From NCBI GenBank assembly GCA_035559595.1, contig DATMBF010000005.1:1-64000 (forward strand): 64,000 bases of DNA, in the 5' to 3' direction. How positions within the stretch are numbered: position 1 is the stretch's first letter; each line of letters starts with the position of its first letter. The notes beneath the pieces are model-generated. The model made no database searches and was not told where the DNA came from. It saw nothing but the letters and a program-made list of their open reading frames with translations. The position numbers were made by a program, and so were the translations under genes. Positions 35,378-42,809 of this stretch are shown here, piece after piece. This stretch comes from DATMBF01 sp035559595 (GTDB lineage: Bacteria; Bacteroidota; Ignavibacteria; UBA10030).

Positions 35378-37777
35378 TTGAATCTTAACTCATTCTTGGT
35401 TGAAAGACTTTTTCAACGGCTCGATCTCGATAAGTCCACAATTCAGCAATTAAGAATCGCCAACAGCTTAAGTGATGTGGAAGGAAAAGGTTTCCCCAGA
35501 GAGTTGCTCTCCCTGAGCCTTCCGATGGTCATTCGAGGTTTACTGAACTTCGGTATCCTCCAGATGAAACGAGACTGGGTCTACCCCTTCTGGGTTTACC
35601 GTCAACTCGACCCCTTCAGTACCAGTCACATCCCCCGATCCCAAAACCCATTACTTATGAACATTACCCACCGTAACTGGACCGCTCTGGGGACGCCGCA
35701 TGGAAAACATGAAGCAATTGTTGACCCGCGCGGACTCGTTACACCGTTGCCACGGGAGTGGTCGCTTGACTGCTGGCTCAGAATCGATGGGAGAAGTCTT
35801 TTCCCCTCTCGTTCGTCGGCCACGCAGTCCTTTGATCCCAAGGCCCCCGCTCTCATAACATCGTTCATTCATGAGGAAGTCCTCTTGGAGTGTGAAACGT
35901 TTGTTTCACCGACAAGGAAGGGGATAGATGTTTTGTTTTACCGTGCGAAGGTGACGAACACATCCGACCGGACAAAGCAAGGGGAGTTCTATTTTGCGAT
36001 CAGGCCATTTAACCCCGAAGGCGTGGCGCCGATTGTCTGTATCGAACGAATATCATCCAGGGAAATCTCTGTCAACGGGACGCTTGGCCCGGTGCTCGCC
36101 ATGGAGCCGGATGCGGTGCTGTTTGGCAGCAGCAAGCTCGGCGATTCTTCGCGATTCCTTCGTTCGGTCGATGGAGCTCCCGGACGCACAATCGGTGAGC
36201 CTCTGGCAGCAAAGGTTGATTGCACGCAGGGGCTGGCGAATGCCATCGTGAAATACTCATTTCATTTGAACCCGGAGGAATCGAAAGCATACGTTTGCAG
36301 CATTGCGCTCGAAAAAGAACATGATTTGAAGCGTCAGCCGATCAAGCAGGGGTGGAAGGTGTCATTCGGCAAACGGAAAGCAGAACATCGCCGGGTCTGG
36401 CACGAGGAATTATCGAAAGGTCTGGTTGTCGACCTACCGGACGAGCATTTACAGAACCTTTTCGATTCGTCGCGAATAACGCTTCTTCAGTTTCAAGATG
36501 ATTCGTTTATCTCACCAGGTCCTTATCTCTACCACCGGTTTTGGTTTCGCGATGCCGGTCCGATGCTTCGTGCGCTCGATGTTCTCGGGTATGGGGAGAG
36601 AACGCGGAAGGTGATCGATGGATTTCCAAAATACCTTACCACCGACGGATTCTTTCGCGGGCCCGATGGGGAATGGGACTCAAACGGAGTCGCGTTGTGG
36701 ACAATTTGGAATCACTTTCTCTCCCGGCAATCTGAGCTCTGGCTGAAGAGGTGGTACCGGCGCATGGTCAGGGCTGCGGCTTGGATTGCCAAGAAACGCA
36801 ACCATGGGTTGCCAAAGTATAGAGGCTTAATGCCGCCGAGCATCAGCGCAGAGCATCTCGGAACTGTCGACCAGTACTACTGGGATTCATTCTGGTCTTT
36901 GGCAGGGCTCAAGGTGATGAGCAGGGTTGCCCGACATTTCAACGAGAAAGAAGATGCTGAAGTTTTTGATGCCGTAGCGTCTGACTTCGAGAAGCATATT
37001 CTTGCATCGCTTGAGGAGGTGGAAAACCGACTGGGAGAGAAGCTCATTCCGGCAACGCCCGATCGCCCCTTCGATGAGAGCGCTATTGGTTCGATTTCGT
37101 GCATCTATCCTCTGTGGCTTGTTTCCTTCGTTCATTCTTACGGTGCGAGAACTCTCTCGCGCTTGATAAAGGATTATGTTGACGACAAGGGGTTCTATCA
37201 TCCGATCATCCATTCAGGGTACAACCCGTACCTTACTCTCCAACTTGCCCATGCCTCCTTGTGGATCGGGCAATTCGAAGAGGCTTGGCGAGTAGCCAGC
37301 ACAATTTTCCGTCAAGCGCAATCGCCATATTCACTGCCGGAAGCAATTCATCCGACCACCGGTGGCGGATCGATGGGGGATGGTCATCATGGGTGGGCAT
37401 CAGCGGAAATAGTTCTTTTTCTGAGAGATTGTCTTTTGTACGAGGAGGAAGAATGCCTTCATGTATTTCGTGGGGCAGGGGAGAGACTGATAACATGGGG
37501 AAAGCCCACCAGGATTCTCAAGGCACCGACGAGATTCGGCACCTTCTCCTGCTCAATTGAATTCCAGTCGGATCGCAGGGGCTTCGTCACTTTTGCGAAT
37601 CGGTTTGTTCCTGGACGCTCACCTCGGTCAATCCTGCTTCATCTCCCGAAGAAGATATCCACAGTACTTCCTGCATCTGAGCGATATCTTCTTTCAACAG
37701 AAAAAACCGCTTCGTCGACGGTGCTGCGTCTCAGTCCCAGCGTCACAACACTCCTCTTTGAAGGCCACGATGTCTGA
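35378..37777 (+). CDS. Six-hairpin (alpha/alpha toroid) glycosidase-like protein
   Basis: A 799-residue cytoplasmic-looking protein without signal peptide. A beta-rich N-terminal half (about 60-330) precedes a helical region (about 370-680) with the aromatic and acidic patches of (alpha/alpha)6 glycosidases and debranching enzymes: YHRFWFRDAGPMLRALDVLG, DGFFRGPDGEWDSNGVALW, GTVDQYYWDSFWSLAGL and GGGSMGDGHHGWASAE. Substrate is unknown. The start is TTG at 35378 behind GAAAGGT, since no suitable ATG exists near the N-terminus. It is convergent with the metallophosphoesterase gene, with two bases between stops. Confidence 0.65.
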   Translation: MNLNSFLVERLFQRLDLDKSTIQQLRIANSLSDVEGKGFPRELLSLSLPMVIRGLLNFGILQMKRDWVYPFWVYRQLDPFSTSHIPRSQNPLLMNITHRNWTALGTPHGKHEAIVDPRGLVTPLPREWSLDCWLRIDGRSLFPSRSSATQSFDPKAPALITSFIHEEVLLECETFVSPTRKGIDVLFYRAKVTNTSDRTKQGEFYFAIRPFNPEGVAPIVCIERISSREISVNGTLGPVLAMEPDAVLFGSSKLGDSSRFLRSVDGAPGRTIGEPLAAKVDCTQGLANAIVKYSFHLNPEESKAYVCSIALEKEHDLKRQPIKQGWKVSFGKRKAEHRRVWHEELSKGLVVDLPDEHLQNLFDSSRITLLQFQDDSFISPGPYLYHRFWFRDAGPMLRALDVLGYGERTRKVIDGFPKYLTTDGFFRGPDGEWDSNGVALWTIWNHFLSRQSELWLKRWYRRMVRAAAWIAKKRNHGLPKYRGLMPPSISAEHLGTVDQYYWDSFWSLAGLKVMSRVARHFNEKEDAEVFDAVASDFEKHILASLEEVENRLGEKLIPATPDRPFDESAIGSISCIYPLWLVSFVHSYGARTLSRLIKDYVDDKGFYHPIIHSGYNPYLTLQLAHASLWIGQFEEAWRVASTIFRQAQSPYSLPEAIHPTTGGGSMGDGHHGWASAEIVLFLRDCLLYEEEECLHVFRGAGERLITWGKPTRILKAPTRFGTFSCSIEFQSDRRGFVTFANRFVPGRSPRSILLHLPKKISTVLPASERYLLSTEKTASSTVLRLSPSVTTLLFEGHDV

Positions 37778-37779
37778 AC

Positions 37780-38847
37780 TTAGAGAACCACCGGGTGGGT
37801 CGTCAGACGCGGAGGAGCAACTGCTTTCTTCAACTTTGGGTAGTCGACTTTGGGTTTTGAGGTTTCGAAAGGAATCGGAAAAACACCGGTTGTCAATTCC
37901 ACCGATCCGTTGTGAAAATCGAGGGTATTGAATTTGAGGAAACGGAGGGGATCGTCACAAACGGCCCCTGCTCCATTCGCAAGCCAGATCCCATCACGTT
38001 CGTAGATTTCATTTCGATGAATGTGGCCGTGCAGGACGTATCGCACGTTGAGAGCACGAAACAGTTTCAACACCTTTCTTCTCTTCTTCATCCGCATTGT
38101 GTTGGATTCGATTTTTCTCCACAATGAATTCTTGATGGTCTCATCGTTCGCCAGGTTGTTGAAGTGATGGTGGATCACTATGACCGGCAGCAGTGATGTT
38201 GTAAGCGGTGAGCCGACAAGATCTTCGAGACTCCCCATCTGGTTCTCATCGAGAAGACCATTTGTTCCAAGAGGGTTGTCCCAGAGCGACCAAGGTGGGA
38301 TTGAATTGAGGCCGATCAGCAGAAACGGCCCCGCCGGCTTGATGAACGGAAATGTTCCGTGCTCACCCAGTCGATAGGCTCCCTGAAAGGCTTCGGCAAA
38401 CACGTCAGTGAAAAGCTCGAGGTGCCGTCGGTAATCAACACTCCGAATATGTTGGGGAAAACTTAAGACATCGATTGCTCGGTGCGGTCCTCCGAAAATA
38501 TCGTGATTGCCCGGAACCACCGTAAGCCTGTCCCCCGAAAGCAAACCGAACTTTGACAGAATCTCTCTTGCCAGATAGTAATCGTCTTCTTCTGCTGTGC
38601 TAACGATATCTCCGCTGATGACCATGTGGTCGAAACGTGTCTGCATCACCTGCTGCAGCAGTTTTCTGAACGATTTGATATGTTCCCGGTAGAATTGCTT
38701 GCTGAGATGCGGGTCGGAGATATGAATAATTCTGTACCTGTTCTGGGTTATGCTCTTGATATTCAACGCGGGCACTACCGGAACAGGCCGGGAGGAGGAG
38801 AGACTAGGCAGCGCTTCGTTGCCGAGATTTCCGTTGACGAATGACAA
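37780..38847 (-). CDS. Calcineurin-like metallophosphoesterase
   Basis: About 355 residues with all five metallophosphoesterase blocks: HISDPHLS, VISGDIV, VVPGNHDIF, VIVIHHHF and LHGHIHRNE. No signal peptide is seen, so it should act on cytoplasmic phosphoesters such as a nucleotide-linked or phospholipid intermediate. The open frame extends far upstream without a plausible domain. TTG at 38847 was taken as start, overlapping the glycosyltransferase end by 44 bases. GTG at 38775 or TTG at 38766 are alternatives. It is the last gene of the HAD-glycosyltransferase-phosphoesterase run. Confidence 0.8.
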   Translation of the reverse strand: MSFVNGNLGNEALPSLSSSRPVPVVPALNIKSITQNRYRIIHISDPHLSKQFYREHIKSFRKLLQQVMQTRFDHMVISGDIVSTAEEDDYYLAREILSKFGLLSGDRLTVVPGNHDIFGGPHRAIDVLSFPQHIRSVDYRRHLELFTDVFAEAFQGAYRLGEHGTFPFIKPAGPFLLIGLNSIPPWSLWDNPLGTNGLLDENQMGSLEDLVGSPLTTSLLPVIVIHHHFNNLANDETIKNSLWRKIESNTMRMKKRRKVLKLFRALNVRYVLHGHIHRNEIYERDGIWLANGAGAVCDDPLRFLKFNTLDFHNGSVELTTGVFPIPFETSKPKVDYPKLKKAVAPPRLTTHPVVL

Positions 38848-39946
38848 AAGAATAACTTTCGAACAGTTGATTGAGAATTCGATCCCAGCTGAACTCCGCC
38901 GCCCGGGACAGGGCTTGCCTGCGCACCTGCTCCCGTTTTGCCGGATGATCGAGCAGCCATTCGATTCTGCTTGCCATGTGTTCGGGATCGTGGGGTGCGG
39001 TGAGGAATCCGGACTCTCCATCCCTAAGAATTCCTGTAGCACCCCCGTAGCCGGCAGCAACAGGGACAAGTCCTGATGCCATTGCTTCAAGAGTGACCAA
39101 TCCAAATGTTTCTGTTGTCGAAGGGAAGACAAAAATATCGGAAGATGCGTAGCTTTCGGCCAGCGTTTTACCAAATTGATATCCCAGGAATCTTGCGCCC
39201 GGCATCATTGGTTCAAACTCCCTTCGAGCATAGCCATCCCCCACAATAACCATTTCGAAGTCGCTTCGACGCGATCGCAAGATTCGATACATGGCTGCCA
39301 GGTCTTTTAGGTCTTTTTCCCAAACGAGACGGCTTACAAAGAGGAGCACGGTTTTCCCCTCGGGCGTCATTCGTTCGCGCCACGCTTGCGAGCGATTGGC
39401 GGGATTGAAGAGACTGACATCGACTCCGTTCGGCAGGTACTTCAAGTTCCTTATCCCATGCTCTTCAAGTTCTTTGAGAATCGGAATTGTTGGTACCAAT
39501 GTCCGGTCGACGTTATTGTAGAGATATTTTGAAAGCTTCCAAACGATTTCCTCGAATCCATAGAGCTTGTAATATCGAGGATAGGTTGGGAAGTGAGTAT
39601 GGTAGGTTGCCACAACAGGGATGCCGAAATCCCGCCCGTACTTCACTGCCCCGAATCCGAGAGTGCATGGACTGTTGATGTGAAGGAGGTCAGGTTGGAA
39701 TTCCTCTAACTTGCGCGCAAATCGTTGATAACCGGGCAGTGCAAGCCGATAGGCCTTTTGGAACGGCAACACAACCGAGGTCACTTTATACATCGGAATG
39801 TCAGTCTCATTGGCGTCGGGGAGAGTCGACGTGAAAACCAAGACTTCGTGGCCGCGGCTCCGGGCCGCTTCCAGCATCTTGTACATCACCCGCGTTACTC
39901 CGTCTTGACCCACCCGCATGTTTGCATTGAAGTATGCAATCTTCAT
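38804..39946 (-). CDS. GT4-type glycosyltransferase
   Basis: A 380-residue GT-B glycosyltransferase of family 4. It starts MKIAYFNANMRVGQDGVTRV behind a GGAGG site. The acceptor half has TYHTHFPTYPRYYKLYG, and the donor half has VSRLVWEKD, GDGYARREFEPMMPGARFLGY and the EX7E motif in PSTTETFGLVTLEAMASG. The pattern resembles alpha-mannosyltransferases and glycolipid synthases (SQD2/MgtA type), so transfer of a sugar to a lipid acceptor is a fair guess. The longer frame from 40033 adds 29 residues inside the HAD gene and was rejected. Confidence 0.88.
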   Translation of the reverse strand: MKIAYFNANMRVGQDGVTRVMYKMLEAARSRGHEVLVFTSTLPDANETDIPMYKVTSVVLPFQKAYRLALPGYQRFARKLEEFQPDLLHINSPCTLGFGAVKYGRDFGIPVVATYHTHFPTYPRYYKLYGFEEIVWKLSKYLYNNVDRTLVPTIPILKELEEHGIRNLKYLPNGVDVSLFNPANRSQAWRERMTPEGKTVLLFVSRLVWEKDLKDLAAMYRILRSRRSDFEMVIVGDGYARREFEPMMPGARFLGYQFGKTLAESYASSDIFVFPSTTETFGLVTLEAMASGLVPVAAGYGGATGILRDGESGFLTAPHDPEHMASRIEWLLDHPAKREQVRRQALSRAAEFSWDRILNQLFESYSFVIRQRKSRQRSAA

Positions 39947-39956
39947 TGTACCTCCT

Positions 39957-40685
39957 TCAAGGTTTCGATAACATTTTTTCCATCTCTTTTCCTTGAACTG
40001 CAGCATTCGCAAGAGAATGGAGCAAGGCATCAAAGTTGGTAAGGTCAGGAAGAAGATGAAGGGCTCCCTGTTGCTTGAGGAGAGCAGCCTTCATGCCAGA
40101 TGCGATTCCAACGAATCCGAGATTTAACGTTTGTGCACATTTCAGATCCCACAGTCCATCCCCCACAAGCACGATTCCAGAAAACTCGTTGATCCCATAT
40201 GCTGTCTGTGCTCGATCGATCGCTGTTTCCACGATCGTTTCCCTTGTGAAGCCGTCATTCGCTGTCGCCAGGGGAAGATGCCGGTATTCTATTCCCGCTG
40301 TTTTGAGCTTGGTGTGTGCCGCTTCCTCCCAGCTTCCTGTTGCAATGGCAATTCTCCAGTCGCTATGCTGCTGGAGATGAGCGAGGCTTGTGGAGGCACC
40401 GGGGATTTGTCTGAACAATTGAGGCCATATTTTTGCCATAGCTCGGAGGATGGCAAGATAGTGGTTCTGCAGTCGTTGGAGTTCGGAGACTGCAAGTGGC
40501 GAATTAAAGCGTTCTTCGTAGATTTGTGAGAAGATTGCGGGATCCGTGTAATGGGAGAAGTGACGGCCATCGTTGGGAAAATCCCTGACCGAGTACCGGT
40601 CAAAGAAGGTCTGAGCAAAACATTCGCGATCAACGAACGCGGTGTCCGTGAGGGTGTCGTCGATATCGAAGATCGCCAGTCTCAT
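39957..40685 (-). CDS. HAD-superfamily phosphatase
   Basis: A 242-residue haloacid dehalogenase-like hydrolase. Motif I is FDIDDTLTDT at residues 6-15, motif II is AIATGSW, and motif IV is VLVGDGLWDLKCA, with a helical cap between about 20 and 95. It probably dephosphorylates a small phospho-sugar or similar molecule. It starts at ATG 40685, heads the minus-strand carbohydrate run and ends ten bases before the glycosyltransferase start, so the two are likely cotranscribed. Confidence 0.85.
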   Translation of the reverse strand: MRLAIFDIDDTLTDTAFVDRECFAQTFFDRYSVRDFPNDGRHFSHYTDPAIFSQIYEERFNSPLAVSELQRLQNHYLAILRAMAKIWPQLFRQIPGASTSLAHLQQHSDWRIAIATGSWEEAAHTKLKTAGIEYRHLPLATANDGFTRETIVETAIDRAQTAYGINEFSGIVLVGDGLWDLKCAQTLNLGFVGIASGMKAALLKQQGALHLLPDLTNFDALLHSLANAAVQGKEMEKMLSKP

Positions 40686-40773
40686 GCTCCGCAAAGATAG
40701 AAAACAGGTACTACCCAGATATGACCGTGGAGTTAAGAAATTCTTACGGCAGCAGCGATTGAAAAATAACAAA

Positions 40774-40808
40774 GGGCACAAGTTGATCATGACGATGAAC
40801 CTGTGCCC
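40774..40808 (-). terminator. Hairpin ending the minus-strand TonB receptor/surface protein transcript
   Basis: GGGCACA (40774-40780) pairs with TGTGCCC (40802-40808), and the stem can extend through GTT/AAC past one mismatch. Read on the minus strand, the hairpin is followed by TTTGTTATTTTT. It lies between the HAD gene start and the small frame at 40876. Confidence 0.5.
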
Positions 40809-40875
40809 CGCTGGCTCCATCAGGGAGGGATGCGAGCCGCAGCTTTTTTTTGAATCTGTGGCAGGCAGACTTGAC

Positions 40876-41058
40876 TTATTGAGGGAGAGACAGCAGAGTT
40901 CCGGTTCCCTCGTCGTCAAACACCTGCTGTGTACGCGCATTGTAATAGACAGAAGCGCTACCGAGAAGAAGCGACGAGACCACAAGTGCCGCTATGAAGA
41001 ACATCCGTGCCCGCCGCGAAACACTGATCCCGCAAAAACCTGTATCCCGGGTTTCCAC
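40876..41058 (-). CDS. Possible small membrane protein downstream of the T9SS-sorted protein
   Basis: A frame of 60 codons starting GTG, or 42 codons from the ATG at 41004. It encodes a basic segment (SVSRRAR), one strong hydrophobic helix (MFFIAALVVSSLLLGSASV) and a short polar tail ending LLSLPQ. It begins 40 bases after the stop of the surface-protein gene and would share its transcript. No ribosome site is obvious and no family is recognised, so it may be chance. The 40686-41098 gap holds nothing else apart from the terminator. Confidence 0.3.
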   Translation of the reverse strand: METRDTGFCGISVSRRARMFFIAALVVSSLLLGSASVYYNARTQQVFDDEGTGTLLSLPQ

Positions 41059-41098
41059 AGGGAAAAAGATTCGTTCAGTGTGGCTGCACGGTTCATTG

Positions 41099-42739
41099 TT
41101 ATTTCGCCAGGATCATCTTGCGCACTTCAGAAAACGTCCCTGCCTGGAGACGGTAGATGTACATCCCGGTTGGTAGATCTGTTGCGTCAAATTGAGCTTT
41201 GTATTCTCCAGCAACAACGTAGGCATCAACGAGCGTTTGAATCTCACGACCAAGCATGTCAAACACCCTCAGCGTCACATGGGCACCCACCGGAATGGCA
41301 AAGCGAATCGTTGTCCCGGGATTGAAAGGGTTTGGATAGTTCTGGAGCAACTTGTAGTCCTCGGGAATCTTGCTTTCGATTCGCTCAACAGATACAAGTG
41401 TGCCATAAGAGGTGTTCTGTGGATCGTAATTCGTCCATAAGCTGTCCCATCGCGCGCCGGATCCAAATGCGCCGACGTAGGATGTAACCGTGAAGAAGGG
41501 GTCTTGCAGACGTGAGTTGGAGAAACTCGCACCACTCAACGCGGGTGATCCCGCCTGTGGGATGGGGTCGGGAGTCGTGAGATTGAATGGAGCCCTCAAC
41601 ATCACTTCTGACGGCTGAACGTAGCGTCGATTTCCGTAAGCAGTTGTCGCATACCATGCTTCGGCGTCAAAAGAGCCCACAGTGGTGGTGAATCCGTTGG
41701 CCGCACGCATCCCCGCCCAGATGGAATTCCGGATCTGCAGCGTGTCTCCTGTGGCGGCATTGACGACATTCGACCCGTCAAGGAGAGCTCCGGTTCTGTA
41801 TCCCATAAAAATGCTGTTGTAAATCGAGGTCAGGGTGGAACGACGGAGGTGGATTCCACGTCTGTGGTTGGAGTTTACCGACGCACTCGTGTCGGGCATC
41901 GGTCCGATCATGGTATAATTGGAAAAGATTGGTTGCGTGCGTGGAGCATTGAATGTCCCTGTTCCATCATTATCCGACTCAAATCCGTTGCTGCCGCTGA
42001 TGTCGGCAATGTTCGGATCGCGAAGGCTTAAGCCGAACTGCAGCTTTCCACGAAATCCGAAATCTGTGTCGAAGTCATCATCTACTGGCTTGAATGAGAT
42101 AAGATACTTTCCGTTTACCGTCCCTCCGAACCATTCAAACGCATCGTCTCCGCTGTAACTGACCTGTATGTATTCCAGAACGGTCTTTCTCCCTACACCC
42201 CCGAGCGTCAGTCCATTAATCTCGTTGTCGGGTAGAAAGGCTATGCCGGGGAATTCAATCCGCACGTACCGCATAACGCCGCTGCTATCGTCATCATTGG
42301 GAGAAGAGCCGCCCCCGTAGGTGGTACCAGTTCCACCTTCGATGGTTGCTGTTCCGCCCGGGACATTGATTGATGCATAACCGGCGATAAGAATTCCACC
42401 CCAGTCTCCGGGGCCGCGCTGACCGGGAGGCAATTGACTGGTGAAGACGATCGGGTTGGTTGAAGTTCCTTGGGCGTTGATTTTTGCGCCCCGATTGATG
42501 ATCAGAGTGCCTTTTGTCGATTTCTCGCCGAAAATGATCGTTCCGGCCGGGATCGTTATTGTGGCCGGTGGGTTGACGTTTACGAATCCACGGAGGAGAT
42601 ATTTTTTTGTTGCGGTGAGCGTGATGCTGGAGTTAATGTTTCCCTCCAGGACACTGTCTATCTGTGCCAGTATCTGAGAGGCTCCATGTGCGGCAAGAGT
42701 GCAAAGAAGAGTAGCTGTTAACAAGAGTTTTCGTGGCAT
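41099..42739 (-). CDS. Surface protein with T9SS sorting domain (beta-helix-like)
   Basis: A 546-residue exported protein. A signal peptide (MPRKLLLTATLLCTLAAHGA) precedes a long region rich in short beta repeats and Gly/Asp turns, with PAGTIIFGEKSTKGTLIINR and then GAKINAQG, which suggest a right-handed beta-helix. The last 85 residues form a type A T9SS sorting domain: NYPNPFNPGTTIRFAI, VFDMLGREIQTLVD and a closing GMYIYRLQAG...KMILAK. The protein should cross the outer membrane and be anchored or released there. It lies directly downstream of a TonB-dependent receptor and beside the pst operon, hinting at a phosphate-related surface role. A frame start at 42865 was rejected: ATG 42739 has AAAGGA upstream. 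Confidence 0.85.
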   Translation of the reverse strand: MPRKLLLTATLLCTLAAHGASQILAQIDSVLEGNINSSITLTATKKYLLRGFVNVNPPATITIPAGTIIFGEKSTKGTLIINRGAKINAQGTSTNPIVFTSQLPPGQRGPGDWGGILIAGYASINVPGGTATIEGGTGTTYGGGSSPNDDDSSGVMRYVRIEFPGIAFLPDNEINGLTLGGVGRKTVLEYIQVSYSGDDAFEWFGGTVNGKYLISFKPVDDDFDTDFGFRGKLQFGLSLRDPNIADISGSNGFESDNDGTGTFNAPRTQPIFSNYTMIGPMPDTSASVNSNHRRGIHLRRSTLTSIYNSIFMGYRTGALLDGSNVVNAATGDTLQIRNSIWAGMRAANGFTTTVGSFDAEAWYATTAYGNRRYVQPSEVMLRAPFNLTTPDPIPQAGSPALSGASFSNSRLQDPFFTVTSYVGAFGSGARWDSLWTNYDPQNTSYGTLVSVERIESKIPEDYKLLQNYPNPFNPGTTIRFAIPVGAHVTLRVFDMLGREIQTLVDAYVVAGEYKAQFDATDLPTGMYIYRLQAGTFSEVRKMILAK

Positions 42740-42809
42740 AGGTGATTCCTTTCTGACGTGAAGTGAATGGGAAAATGGATTACTGTTGTCTCCAGCGACA
42801 TGGTGAGGA

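Noticed and set aside
38848..39174. N-terminal extension of the metallophosphoesterase frame
   Set aside because: It lies inside the glycosyltransferase gene and encodes no domain; the phosphoesterase core begins well after it.
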